64,000 nt of DNA from CAWCTD01 sp963798455 (lineage in GTDB: Bacteria; Acidobacteriota; Terriglobia; Bryobacterales; Bryobacteraceae). The notes under the pieces were generated by a model. The model was given only the letters and a program-made list of their open reading frames with translations, ran no database searches and was not told the DNA's origin. This document shows positions 9,233 to 18,559 of the stretch, one piece after another. Where the stretch lies: assembly GCA_963798455.1 (NCBI GenBank), contig CAWCTD010000004.1, positions 1-64,000 of the forward strand, given 5' to 3'. Position 1 is the first letter of the stretch. The number at the start of each line of letters is the position of its first letter. The position numbers were made by a program, and so were the translations under genes.

Positions 9233-12109
9233 GTGCCGCTCGAGCCGTTCCTGAACGCGTCGCGTCAGATCAATCGTCTTCTTTTTTCTCGCCGGGGCAT
9301 GCTGCAGGCGGGGCTGCTACCCCTGCTTGCTCTGCGCGGGTCGGCCGGCCAGCGCATGCTGGCTGGCGTCCGGCGTCCGGCCGTGGCCTTGCAGCTCGAA
9401 GGCGGCGAAACGGGCACTCATCCGATGGCCATCAGCCCGGATGGAGCCACTGCCTATGTCGCCTTCCAAATACCCGACGTGGTTTTGGTGGTGGACTTGC
9501 GAGCCGGACGCCTGCGGTCCGGGATCGACCTCACGCCGGCAGGTCCCATGACGGGGTCCAATCAGGCGGTGCTCTCGGCGGACGGCAAACTCCTGTTTGT
9601 GGCCAACCAGGGGATCGGCAACGTCGCCGTCATCGACACGGCGACGGAACGCGTGGTCAAGGTTCTTCCGTTCTGCCCCGGTTGGGACGTTCCCATTAAA
9701 GCGTCTCCCGCCGGGAAGGTCTACATCGGACTCGGGGACGGACGGCTGGTCACTGTCTCCTGCGCCGACCTGTCTTACACCACGATGTTTCTCGGCGTGC
9801 AGTTCAACTCAATCGCGCTTTCCACACAGCGGGCCAATCTCCTCTACGCCGTGGATTCCCGGAACGACCAGAGCTATTTCCACGCCTTTAATCTGGACAC
9901 AGGGAGTGAAGAACGGCGGGCAGTCCTGCCCAAGGAGGCTTGTAGGCCATTGGGAGGCGTCAACCAACTGCAGCTGGCCCCTTCCGGCGATGTCGCCTAT
10001 CTCGGCTGGAACTTGCCGATTGATAACCGCGGCTTTGGGAATCTTACGGCTTTCGACCTAGTGGCTTTTCAGCCCATGGCGACGACGCCGATCGAGGACG
10101 GCGTTGCCGATTTCGCGGTCCATCCCGAGACCGGCAAGGTCTATGCGGTTGGCGACTGGGCGGGGACGATACAAGGGCGGATAGATGGAACGACGTACAT
10201 CTCGGAATGGGATCCCGCGTCTCAAAAGGTCACGCGCCGCCTTCCCATCTCCCCGTCCAAGCTTGTTGGCTCCATCCATTGCGACCCGCTGAATCCCCGC
10301 TTTGTGTATACGACCGAGATGGAATGGGGTTTTGTTCGAAAAGTGGATACGCTAGCCGGAACCGAGATCATGCGAGTACGGTTCTTCTCCGGCAAGAGGA
10401 TGCCCTATGCGGCGACAACCTCTGGGTCGCTTGGCTACATCACCGGCTCCCGGTCTCCCCTGATCCATAAATTGGACCTCAATTCCGGCAGGCTTGCGGG
10501 AACCCTCGACCTTCCGGGACTATCCGGCTCTGGCGAGTGCGCGTACTACGACGGAAAGCTCTACGTAGGACATTTCAGCGTGATCAACGCCGCGGACGGC
10601 TCGCTGATTCTCAGCCGCGATGTGCCTGGCGGACTCTTCCTGGTCAAACCGATGATGTTCTTCCGGGACAGGATCGCCGCAGTAGCCGGTCCCATCGGCG
10701 GGCAGACTGACCGAATACTCATTCTCGACGCGCGCACCCTGGATGTTGTCGATACCTTCGGGTTTGAGCTGCAGGTGTCGGCGGCGGGGGCATGTGTGGT
10801 GGCTTCGCCGGACGGAGCCAAGCTATACGTGCAGCAAGGGTTCAACTATCAGAAGGCGATCCTCCAGGTTTTGGATTCAGCCACGCTACGGGTGCTCAAC
10901 CGGATCGAACTGCCCGCCACTAACCGCCAGGGAGGCGTCGGCAGCGGTTACGGCGACTTCGACGAACAGACACGCATTGCCTATCTGGCCGGGTTCTGCT
11001 CCATCTACAAAGTCCACATGGACACCGACGAGTTCCTCGGCATGTTGAACATCTTCGATGTTTACAAGGAAATGGGCCGGGAGGGGGCGGGCGGAGGGGG
11101 CTGGCCGGCCAGCGCACCGTCAGGCATCCACCTGTCGCCGGCCAAAGACCGGCTCCTGATCACTTCCTTCGACGGGCACTGCGTCTTTCAATACGACCTC
11201 CGGAATGAAAGGTGGGTCCCGCGAGTCGTCCCGGTCGGTCTGAGCCCTGCCGCCACCATGATCTCTCCGGACCGAAAGAACCTGTACACGGTGAGCTATC
11301 GATCCGACACCATTACTCGTCTGGACACAACCGTGGGCGAAGTGGTGGACGTGATACCACTGGGTGGAGCCGTGTCACAACTGGGCCCAGAAAGCCTGCA
11401 ACACGGCGCCAGTTATCAGGGTGTGGGTGTAGTGCCCGGCTGTGTCATGGTAATTCGCGATGGAGGGACGCTCCCCGGCGTGATTGGGCCGCCCTTTCTG
11501 ACCTCGGCCAGGCTGGACGCCTTCGGCCGGCTGGCCACCGAACTGGCCGACACCAAGGTGCTCTTCGACGGAGTCCCGGCGCCCATCCTATATGCCTACG
11601 CCGCGCAGGTTCTTCTGGTGGTGCCCTGGAGCGTCGCGGGAAAGAAGAAGGTGACCGTGCAACTCGTTTATAACGGCGAGGAGAATTCTCCTGTCGACTA
11701 CAACGTCGCCGACGCGGCCCCTGGCATCTTCACCCTGGATTCGTCCGGCCAGGGGCAGGCCGCGATGGTCAACGAAGACGGCACGCTGAACGGATCCGAT
11801 CATCCAGCCGCGAAAGGCTCGGTCGTCGTGTTCTATGCGACCGGTTTAGGGCAGACGGATCCGCCGGGCGTGGACGGAGAGATCACCAGGGACGTGCTTG
11901 CGATCCCCCGCCTGGGGGTGGTGGTCTGGATCCAGGGGCAGCAGGCCGAGTTGCTTTACGTAGGCGCAGTTCCGGGGGCCGTGTCCGGCGTGATGCAGGT
12001 AAAGATTAAATTGCCCATGGGCATTCCCTCCGGCAACAGCGTAGCGGTGACCATGAACGTGGGCGGCTGGGGGCCAAGCCCGGACGGCGTGACCATGGCG
12101 GTCAGGTAG
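9233..12109 (+). CDS. Exported beta-propeller protein with C-terminal Solibacter-type (TIGR03437) domain
   Basis: A 958-residue protein. GTG at 9233 is preferred over a GTG at 9191 because GGAGG lies 6 bases before it. The N-terminus has a twin-arginine-like signal (SRRGMLQAGLLPLLAL, about residues 18-33). Residues 55-720 are beta-propeller repeats with signatures such as ISPDGATAYVAF, LSADGKLLFVANQG and ISPDRKNLYTVS, of the surface-layer/YncE-like type. From about residue 714 comes the roughly 235-residue TIGR03437 domain (KVLFDGVPAPILYAYAAQ, AAPGIFTLDSSG, YATGLGQTDPPG), common in Solibacter exported proteins and of unknown role. A paralogue is broken at 15604-18328. The last 749 bases recur at 18640-19388. 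Confidence 0.85.
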   Translation: MPLEPFLNASRQINRLLFSRRGMLQAGLLPLLALRGSAGQRMLAGVRRPAVALQLEGGETGTHPMAISPDGATAYVAFQIPDVVLVVDLRAGRLRSGIDLTPAGPMTGSNQAVLSADGKLLFVANQGIGNVAVIDTATERVVKVLPFCPGWDVPIKASPAGKVYIGLGDGRLVTVSCADLSYTTMFLGVQFNSIALSTQRANLLYAVDSRNDQSYFHAFNLDTGSEERRAVLPKEACRPLGGVNQLQLAPSGDVAYLGWNLPIDNRGFGNLTAFDLVAFQPMATTPIEDGVADFAVHPETGKVYAVGDWAGTIQGRIDGTTYISEWDPASQKVTRRLPISPSKLVGSIHCDPLNPRFVYTTEMEWGFVRKVDTLAGTEIMRVRFFSGKRMPYAATTSGSLGYITGSRSPLIHKLDLNSGRLAGTLDLPGLSGSGECAYYDGKLYVGHFSVINAADGSLILSRDVPGGLFLVKPMMFFRDRIAAVAGPIGGQTDRILILDARTLDVVDTFGFELQVSAAGACVVASPDGAKLYVQQGFNYQKAILQVLDSATLRVLNRIELPATNRQGGVGSGYGDFDEQTRIAYLAGFCSIYKVHMDTDEFLGMLNIFDVYKEMGREGAGGGGWPASAPSGIHLSPAKDRLLITSFDGHCVFQYDLRNERWVPRVVPVGLSPAATMISPDRKNLYTVSYRSDTITRLDTTVGEVVDVIPLGGAVSQLGPESLQHGASYQGVGVVPGCVMVIRDGGTLPGVIGPPFLTSARLDAFGRLATELADTKVLFDGVPAPILYAYAAQVLLVVPWSVAGKKKVTVQLVYNGEENSPVDYNVADAAPGIFTLDSSGQGQAAMVNEDGTLNGSDHPAAKGSVVVFYATGLGQTDPPGVDGEITRDVLAIPRLGVVVWIQGQQAELLYVGAVPGAVSGVMQVKIKLPMGIPSGNSVAVTMNVGGWGPSPDGVTMAVR

Positions 12110-12120
12110 AACCGGGTGAA
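11372..12120 (+). repeat. Segmental duplication, copy A (TIGR03437 domain of the intact propeller gene)
   Basis: Aligned by eye with 18640-19388. Both spans are 749 bases, the alignment needs no gap, and both end after AACCGGGTGAA just past the stop codon. The sequence diverges completely on both sides of the match. Identity is high but not complete, with most differences in the first 150 bases. Confidence 0.85.
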
Positions 12121-12144
12121 CGGAACTCCCCCCGCTTTTCGCAG

Positions 12145-12477
12145 TCAGGGGTTGGCGGATTTGTTGCGGACTTCGATGTTCAGGCGCTTGATCTTCTGAT
12201 TGAGGGTGGAGAGCGGGGCGTGGAGGCTTTCGGTGGCCTCGGTCTGGCTGCCGGAGGCGAGTTCCAGGTGCTCCATGATGATGCGGCGCTCGTAGTCGGC
12301 GACGATGTCGAATAGTGAGGCGGCGGCCTGCAGGAAGTAGTCCGGCAGCACGTCGGCCGGCACTACGGGTGCGGTGGCGAGCACCTGTGTGTAGCCGGGA
12401 CTCCCTGACAGTTTGGAATCAGTAACTTTCGAGTCAGTCCCCGTCGTACCTCGCGGTCTCATTAGACCTTGTTTCAA
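12145..12477 (-). pseudogene. C-terminal fragment of a sigma-54-type regulator (Fis-like helix-turn-helix)
   Basis: A 110-residue frame whose last 55 residues match the Fis-type HTH that ends NtrC-family regulators: VADYERRIIMEHLELASGSQ, then TEATESLHAPLSTLNQKIKR. The receiver and AAA+ domains are absent, and the first 45 residues resemble nothing. The canonical recognition helix usually reads AA-x-x-LGIPLSTL; here ESLHAP replaces the Gly-Ile turn, so binding may be lost. Upstream on this strand lies decayed transposase sequence, suggesting truncation by an insertion. A short stand-alone DNA-binding protein cannot be excluded. Confidence 0.55.
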
Positions 12478-13015
12478 CGGTGCTTCGTGCTCGAATTCAA
12501 TCTCTCACTCCTACCGGCCAGTCCAGTCTTCTTGCGCAGTCGAACTGACACGGCCCTTGAAGTCCTGGCCCTCCGACAGCAGGTCGCGGTACTTCCTCCT
12601 CGCGGAGGCCTACGTGGCACCGGGCGAACGTTACATTGGCACGATTGAGGGTGCGGATTGGATTCTGGCTACGGACACCGGGCAGACCGATCAGAATCTC
12701 CTGGTGGTCAAGGCTTTCTCCCAATCTGGCCTTACCAGCCTGAGATCCGGTCTGCCCCCCCGTTTTTGATCAGGAGCCAACACGCCGGAATCGGTGCCCG
12801 CGTGGCGCTCCCTTGGGCCGACCTGGAGCCGCATGCGGCCCACCTTGTCCAGCGGGCCTTTAGCATGATCTCGTCGTTTAACCGGAAAGTGCTTTCGTCC
12901 CCAAGGCAAAGGCCGCGGAATCGGAGACCGTCAAAACGATGTCAGCGCGGGCCCAGTACGCGAAGGACATGCATGCGGAGATCCCAGCGGATCGGTTTGA
13001 AGCGGCGATTGTGCT
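12478..13015 (+). pseudogene. Gene-poor scar with transposase/integrase debris
   Basis: No intact gene is seen here. Around 12522-12600 the plus strand encodes FLRSRTDTALEVLALRQQVAVL, whose parts RSRTDTALEV and LALRQQVAVL resemble the N-terminal helix of integrase-type transposases frequent in Acidobacteria. It lacks a start and the reading frame is soon lost. The remaining open frames at 12555-12770 and 12870-13015 resemble nothing I know. The region separates the truncated regulator from an intact secreted-protein gene. Confidence 0.4.
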
Positions 13016-13861
13016 TCAACCCAGCACGGGCAGCCAGGTCGTGAACGCCCCGGTGGGGTTGAAGCGGAAGCCGAGGGCCGTGAAATCGGACGGCGAGGTG
13101 AGCACCCGCATCCATCCTTTTTGATTCGCGACAACCGGGTAGCGGTCCGTGGTCGCGAAGGCGAGCTGATTGTGGCTGGCCATGCTCTCGTGCGCCAGAA
13201 TCAGACGCACACCGCCCTGGTCGACGAACTCCAGATCGAGTGTCCGCGGCGCGGTCGCGGTGTTGGCGAAGGCGACGGAGGTGACGTTTCCATTGGTGTT
13301 GTCAAACGCCATCGCCAGCATAGCCGTTGGTTGCGTGGGGAACGGAATGATACAAACGGGCTGGGCCCAGGAAAGCATCGGAACAACGGACTCAAAATCA
13401 GGCCGGCCAGCAATACGCTGCCGAAAGATCCCCTGGCCACGCACGTTCCCGGAGACAATCACTCCAGCCCAACCGGTCGTGATGCCCTGGGAAGCAGTCT
13501 CGTCCAAGTCCACCTGAATGGACCCGCCAGCGGGAATATCGAACTGATGCTGTGAATCGGATGTGCCGCCAACCACCGGCACCGCCAACGGGGCTCCGGT
13601 CGGCGCGTAGGTGAGTAGCTGCACCGTAGCCGCACTGGCATCGGTGTTGATGAATATGAAGCTGGTCTTCCAGGAGCCGACGCTGTCCGTACCGTAGGCG
13701 ATGTGTGCGAAAGAGTTGGTTATCGTTGTGGTGTCGGCGTTGACGGGCAGGACACCCTGTGCCCGCAAGCGCGATCCAACCAGCCCGAGGCCCGCGCAGG
13801 CGAGCAAACCCCGGCGCGAGAACAATCGGGGTGATTCGATATTGCAGTTCGACTTCTTCAT
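13016..13861 (-). CDS. Exported protein of unknown function, Tat-like signal
   Basis: A 281-residue protein. The ATG at 13861 is preferred to the one 18 bases upstream because AAAGGAG lies 7 bases before it. The N-terminus has FSRRGLLACAGLGLVGSRLRAQG, a twin-arginine/hydrophobic signal with an AQG cleavage site. The mature part is rich in beta strands, small residues and Asn/Thr (for example YGTDSVGSWKTSFIFIN and FANTATAPRTLDLEFVD), with no catalytic motif. It resembles extracellular beta-sandwich proteins often seen beside TIGR03437 proteins. The frame is intact. Function is unknown. Confidence 0.7.
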   Translation of the reverse strand: MKKSNCNIESPRLFSRRGLLACAGLGLVGSRLRAQGVLPVNADTTTITNSFAHIAYGTDSVGSWKTSFIFINTDASAATVQLLTYAPTGAPLAVPVVGGTSDSQHQFDIPAGGSIQVDLDETASQGITTGWAGVIVSGNVRGQGIFRQRIAGRPDFESVVPMLSWAQPVCIIPFPTQPTAMLAMAFDNTNGNVTSVAFANTATAPRTLDLEFVDQGGVRLILAHESMASHNQLAFATTDRYPVVANQKGWMRVLTSPSDFTALGFRFNPTGAFTTWLPVLG

Positions 13862-14052
13862 GAAAAGCTCCTTTGCCACCAGCTACCCTAAATCCAACCG
13901 CCTCCGCTGGACGCGCTTCTTTCATTCTTGGCATCCCGAGCGAGTCCCGGGACTCTGGAAGAGGTTGGGCCCGGCCTCCTTCACGTACGGAGACACCCAG
14001 CTGTGCCTCATTTCAAGCCAATTCGACCACATAAGCCTGTATTCATGCAAAG

Positions 14053-14131
14053 ATGGCAAAGTGGCGTCGCCACACCGTGGAGTTCAAGCGGCAGGTCGTC
14101 GAGCGAGGCGAGTTTCGGAACAGGCACATAG
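14053..14131 (+). pseudogene. 5' remnant of an IS3-type transposase OrfA, cut by the IS701-like element
   Basis: The sequence encodes MAKWRRHTVEFKRQVVERGE, matching the N-terminus of IS3/IS911-family OrfA proteins (MAK-R-x-T-x-EFKRQVV). The frame runs straight into the left inverted repeat of the IS at 14132, and the rest of the gene is missing on the far side of the IS. A rearrangement or deletion must therefore have accompanied or followed the insertion. Confidence 0.55.
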
Positions 14132-14149
14132 TACTACTGTGTTATAAAC
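14132..14149 (+). repeat. Left terminal inverted repeat of the IS701-like element
   Basis: Reads TACTACTGTGTTATAAAC and is identical to the inverse of 15582-15599. ATAG directly precedes it. Confidence 0.9.
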
Positions 14150-14235
14150 GAAGAACGCCACAGAAAGGACAGCAAGGAAGTTGCCTGATCAAGAGGGCTG
14201 CGATGGCTCTGCGGAGAGTGGCGATCGAGCCAGGA

Positions 14236-15555
14236 TCATGCCGTCCGCAGGCTGGCGGGGCGGCCTCGCGGCTCGAAGTTCTCCGTTGGTTTGAGCGCGG
14301 GTATTGCCAACTGGCCGGCGCGCGCCGAGGGGGAAAAACGGCTCCTCTCCGCGATCAGGAACCCGTAGGCGGCGACGCACAGGGTGGCGTGATGGTGGAA
14401 ACCGCGCCAGCCACGTCCTTCGAAGTGGCCGAGTCCGAGTTCCTGCTTCAGTTCTTGGTAGTCGCGCTCGATGATCCAACGATGCTTGGCCATCCGGACC
14501 AGATCCTTGAGCTTGGTCTGTGGCGGCAGCGTGGAAATCCAGTACTTGATCGGCTCGGCTTCCCCGCGCGGCCACTCCATCAGCAACCACTCTTCCGGGT
14601 ACGGTTCCGCCTTCCAGTAGTCCCGGTGCGCAGGCCGGACTCGCAGCGCCGCGAATCGCGATTTCAGAGGCTTCTGTTTGCCTTCGCGCCAAGTGATGCT
14701 TTTCCACGCTGAAGAAGAAAGTCCAAGCGCTAACTCTTTGACGGAAACAGGCTGGTGGTGGCTGTCACGGCGAAGGAGTTTGGGCGGACGTCCCTGGCCG
14801 CTCCACGGCTTGGCCGGCAAAGGATGGGTTCCCGGCGCCCAAACCGTCATCGAGGATTGAACCCCCACCACATACTGGAGTTGGATTTGGGTCAGACCCG
14901 CCCGGAATTGCCCATCGATCCCGTAGCCGGCATCGGCCAGAACGACCCCGCGTGGCACATTGGCGTCGACGGCCTCGCGGATCTGCTCAAAGGCGATCTG
15001 CGGTTTCGTTCGGAAGCCGATCGGTTCCGGCACTCCGGTCTGGCGTCGTCGTTTTGTATCTTTCGTCCAGGCTTCCGGCAGGTAAAGCTGGCAGGCAATC
15101 GGAAGACTGGCGCTCCAGGTAGCCACCGAAAGGCTCACCGCCACCCGGCAGTTGTCCTGCTTTCCCAACTGCCCGCAATACTGACGTGCCACGCCCACCG
15201 AATGCGTACCCTTCTTGGGGAACCCCGTATCGTCCACGATCCACGCCACCACCGGGCACTGCTTCTCCATGGCAGGAAGCACCTGATCGCGAACGCGCCC
15301 CAGCAGAGCTTCATCGCTCCAGGGGGCATCGGCCACCAGATGATGCAAGGACTGATGCATCCGGCGCACGTTGTCCGGGGCCAGTCGCGCCGCCATCGGC
15401 TCCACGCTCTTGCGTTCGCCCGGAAGCAGCAGGCCCGTGCAGTAGTTCTTCAGCGGGACCACTCGGTCCGCGTGCCCTGCGGCTTGCGCCAGGCCCTCAA
15501 GGTAGGCCGCAAGGCGTTTCTGTTGTGGGCCTGGCGCCGAGAGGCGCGATTCCAC
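14236..15555 (-). CDS. IS701 family DDE transposase
   Basis: A 439-residue transposase with an RNase H-like catalytic core. The DDE residues are probably the Asp of WIVDDTGFPKKG (about residue 107), the Asp of VVLADAGYG (about 207) and the Glu of ERDYQELKQELGLGHFEG (about 363). Typical IS701 phrases such as RQYCGQLGKQDNC and AKHRWIIERDY are present. The start is GTG at 15553-15555, the first initiator in the open frame, 27 bases inside the right repeat. The frame is intact, so the enzyme should be functional. Confidence 0.9.
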   Translation of the reverse strand: MESRLSAPGPQQKRLAAYLEGLAQAAGHADRVVPLKNYCTGLLLPGERKSVEPMAARLAPDNVRRMHQSLHHLVADAPWSDEALLGRVRDQVLPAMEKQCPVVAWIVDDTGFPKKGTHSVGVARQYCGQLGKQDNCRVAVSLSVATWSASLPIACQLYLPEAWTKDTKRRRQTGVPEPIGFRTKPQIAFEQIREAVDANVPRGVVLADAGYGIDGQFRAGLTQIQLQYVVGVQSSMTVWAPGTHPLPAKPWSGQGRPPKLLRRDSHHQPVSVKELALGLSSSAWKSITWREGKQKPLKSRFAALRVRPAHRDYWKAEPYPEEWLLMEWPRGEAEPIKYWISTLPPQTKLKDLVRMAKHRWIIERDYQELKQELGLGHFEGRGWRGFHHHATLCVAAYGFLIAERSRFSPSARAGQLAIPALKPTENFEPRGRPASLRTA

Positions 15556-15581
15556 GAAACAATTGTACTACAAAATGTTCT

Positions 15582-15599
15582 GTTTATAACACAGTAGTA
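15582..15599 (-). repeat. Right terminal inverted repeat of the IS701-like element
   Basis: Inverse of the left repeat at 14132-14149 with no mismatch. ATAG (15600-15603) follows directly. Confidence 0.9.
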
Positions 15600-15603
15600 A
15601 TAG

Positions 15604-18328
15604 TCAGGCTACCGCCAACGTCACACCGGGCCGAGTAGTTGGATTGCCCGCGCGTAGAAGCACGGGCAGGGCGGGTCCAGGCGTGACCGCCTGTGGAATC
15701 CGCACGCCGCACAGCAGGACGCCGGCCAAAAGTCCTGGCATTGTGGTGGTGGACTCCACGTTCGCGTTCTGACCACCGACGGACGCGGTCAGGGGCAGCG
15801 TGGGTCCATCCCCGCGGCCCGCGCCAGTTAGGAAAAGAGTGACCAAGCTTCCGCGAGCCGCCGGATTGGCCGCGGTCACCAGTTTCCCGGCGCTGTCGAG
15901 GGCGAGGGCGGGGCCAGCGCCCGTGCCGTCCGCGGTGAAAAGGCCGGGCGCGCTCTCGGCTGTTTCCAATTCCAGTTCCTCGGTGACTTCGCCCTGGTAG
16001 TCGATGGTCAGCTGCACGCTGCGGCCGGCGATCAAGTCCTCCGGGACCCGCGCATAGATCTGGTTCGACTGCACGTACAAGAGGGGCGCCTCGGCGCCGT
16101 CAAAAAGGACCCGGACACCCGCGAGGCCGGAATCCGCGGCCAGGCCTTCTTCCGGGCCGAGGCCGGCGCCGAAGATGGTGATCACTTCGCCCGGCGCCAC
16201 CGGGCCGGGCAGAAAGCTGGCGGCATTGACCACGTTGGCGCGCAGCAGGCGGTTTCGCGCCGGCGCTGCAAGGTCGATGACGCGGAGCAGGCGGCCGCGG
16301 ACGGTATCGAACATCGACACCGAATCCGACTTCGAGTTGGCGGTGAAAAAGAAGCGGCCGTCGGGCGAACAGGTGCTGTCGGTTTGAAAATAGCCGTGCG
16401 CGTTCATCAGGTTCGGCAGCCACCGTTTCGCCGACAGGTCTTAGGTGTAAACCAGGTGGGCGTCGCCGCTTGCCACCATCAGGCGGTTGCCGGCGCCGAA
16501 CCGGATGCCGCAGAGGCCGGTGGCCGTCCAGCCGTTCTGGCGGTTGATCTGGGCATAGGCGTCCCCCGGGCGGAGCGAGTCCAGCAACTGATCGGAGTCC
16601 ATGTCGAGACGGAACACTCGCATGAAGCCGAGGATGTAAGCGACGCGGTTCACGGTATCGAAGACGCCATCTACGAATCCAGTGCTGCCGTGTTCCCAGT
16701 TGCCCGAAGGAGCGTTGATTTCGGTCCGGAGGTCCCAGGTAGGGGTATCGTACACCAAGATCCGCGCCGGACCCTGCATAATTCCGACAGTGAGGTAAGC
16801 CTTGTTCCCCTCGGGCGACACGATGACGCGGTGGCCGGCGCTTGTCGAGGGCAGGGGGATGACCTTGCGGACCGCGCCCGAAGCGGCGTCCACCACCACG
16901 AGGTTGCGCGCGATCATGCCGGATTCGAAGTCCACGAAGGCGACCGCGTCCCCGGCCGGAGTTCCGCAGATCGGTTTGAACGTGCGGCCGAAGCGAACCT
17001 CGCGGACGATGGTCCACTGATCGGGGTCGACGGTGGTGATCCGATCGTTCCTGAGGAAGTGCAGCAGGCCGCCGGAATAGAAGCCGCCAGTCGTACGGCC
17101 GGAATCCCCCCTGATTTGGTGCGCCTGCGCCGCGCCGGTGCGCATATCGATCTGGAAGAACAGTCCCGACCCCTGGCAGCCCACGATGGTGCGCCAGCCG
17201 GCGGTGGCGAACGAGTACGGGTTAATGCTGGAGCTGGGGCTGAAGCGCCAGGACGCCACCTGGTCGCCGCTGGTGAGGTCCACCTTGCGGATTTCGTTGC
17301 GGTCGCCTTCGGTGTACCAGGCGCAGCGCGGATCGGCGGGGTCGAGCGCCATCGCTCGCAGGTCGGAGCAGCCGTTAAAGAACATCTGCCGGGTCACCGC
17401 GCGCGAGGGGATGTCCCATTCGGTGACCGGCAGCCGGCCGGGCGAGGTCCCGCCGGACCAGAAGCCGATGGTGCAGATGCGGCGTGTGTCCTCACGCAGG
17501 ACGAAATCGCGTACGCCGTAGTCGATGTCGCAGGAGCCGGTCACCTCCAGCGTCTTGAGGTCCAGGACGTGGAGCTTTCCGTAGCCCCGGTCGTTCAAGA
17601 ACTCACACGTGCCGAGGTAGCCGGTGTCCTCCTGTGCCGAGAGGATCAGTCTGGCTTGAACGCCGGCATGCCAGAACGTCGTACGGAAGCTCGCGATCGA
17701 GCAGTACCGTGCCGTCGGGGACGCGGTAGCGGACCAGTGCCTGTCCCTGGCGCCCGCCGCAGGCACGCTCGCCGAGGGCGTAGATCACGCCGGGTTCGCG
17801 CCGCGATGCCGCCACCGCGCGGAAGCAGATGCCGCCGGCGGGCATGCGGCGGAAGGAGTTGTCGCCCACGCTGATTTCATAGAGGCTGGTGGCGGCGACG
17901 TAGACCTTCGACCCGTCCGGCAGGCAAGTCAGGTCATCGCCGCCACTCGGCGGGATGGCCAGCACGCCGCGCACCCGTCTGCCGGCTGCGTCGATGGAGA
18001 GTATGTTCTGCGTCCCAAAGTTGGCGACGTAGAGGTTGCGGCCGTCCGGGGTGAGCAGGACCTTCTCGGAAGAGAGCATGTGCCCGGCGGAAGAGACGTC
18101 GTAGCCGCCGAGAGCGCCGCTTGCGAGATCGACTTCGACGACGCCGTCGTCCAACGAGAAGGCAACATAGGCCGTGCGTCCATCGGGACTGACGGCCAGG
18201 CCGAGCGGGGCGGGCGCCCAGCCGGTGGCGAAAGGGTCGAGCGGCGCGGTAGTTGCGATGCTGGGCCGCAGAAGGTATGCGCCCACGAGCGCAAACATCT
18301 CACGGCGCGACGGTCCCGCATTGCTCAT
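15604..18328 (-). pseudogene. Broken exported beta-propeller/TIGR03437 protein (paralogue of the 9233-12109 gene)
   Basis: The ATG at 18328 begins MSNAGPSRREMFALVGAYLL, a twin-arginine-like signal. Propeller repeats follow (LAVSPDGRTAYVAFSLDDG, LTPDGRNLYVANFG), then a C-terminal TIGR03437 domain (FLPGPVAPGEVITIFGAGLG, ANPAARGSLVTLFLTGAGRG). One frame change lies near 17660, and the span of 2725 bases is one more than 908 codons. Separately, an in-frame TAA at 16441-16443 interrupts the protein before DLSAKRWLPNLMNAHGYF. Two independent lesions of different kind favour real decay over read error. Layout and phrases match the intact gene at 9233-12109, but the TIGR03437 domains differ widely, so these are old paralogues. 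Confidence 0.8.
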
Positions 18329-18487
18329 CCGGAGAGGCCTTTCAGCGACTTTTCATGCTCGGATCGTCTTATACGGGACTTCGATTTTGGACCCCAAACT
18401 CCTTTCCAGTGTACACGAAGCCGCCGTCAGAGCTGACCCGTGATCCTTGAAACTCGACCTTGAGGGAAGCGTTGAAGGAGATCTGAA

Positions 18488-18559
18488 ATGACCCGTATTG
18501 TTTCTCACCCATTGGGTGTTGACCTCCGGAGCGTCTTCATCGCGTTGAAACCAGCATGA
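18488..18559 (+). CDS. Possible 23-residue peptide, overlapping the orphan domain frame
   Basis: ATG at 18488 lies 7 bases after AAGGAG (18475-18480). The frame encodes MTRIVSHPLGVDLRSVFIAL and three more residues, and stops at 18557-18559, overlapping the next ATG (18556) as ATGA. The good ribosome site and coupling are the only support. It may equally be the head of a gene destroyed by the duplication that follows. No homology is recognised. Confidence 0.25.
   Translation: MTRIVSHPLGVDLRSVFIALKPA

Larger units (their letters stand above)
14132..15599 (-). mobile_element. Complete IS701-like insertion sequence (1468 bp)
   Basis: Perfect 18-bp terminal inverted repeats TACTACTGTGTTATAAAC lie at 14132-14149 and, inverted, at 15582-15599. 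ATAG flanks both ends (14128-14131 and 15600-15603), the 4-bp target duplication size expected for this family. A single intact transposase gene occupies most of the element on the minus strand. The intact gene, perfect ends and preserved target duplication indicate a recent insertion. The right end lies directly after the stop codon of the broken propeller gene. Confidence 0.9.

Noticed and set aside
12497..12724. Minus-strand open frame in the scar region as a real gene
   Set aside because: No start context, no recognisable motif, and it lies opposite the integrase-like debris.
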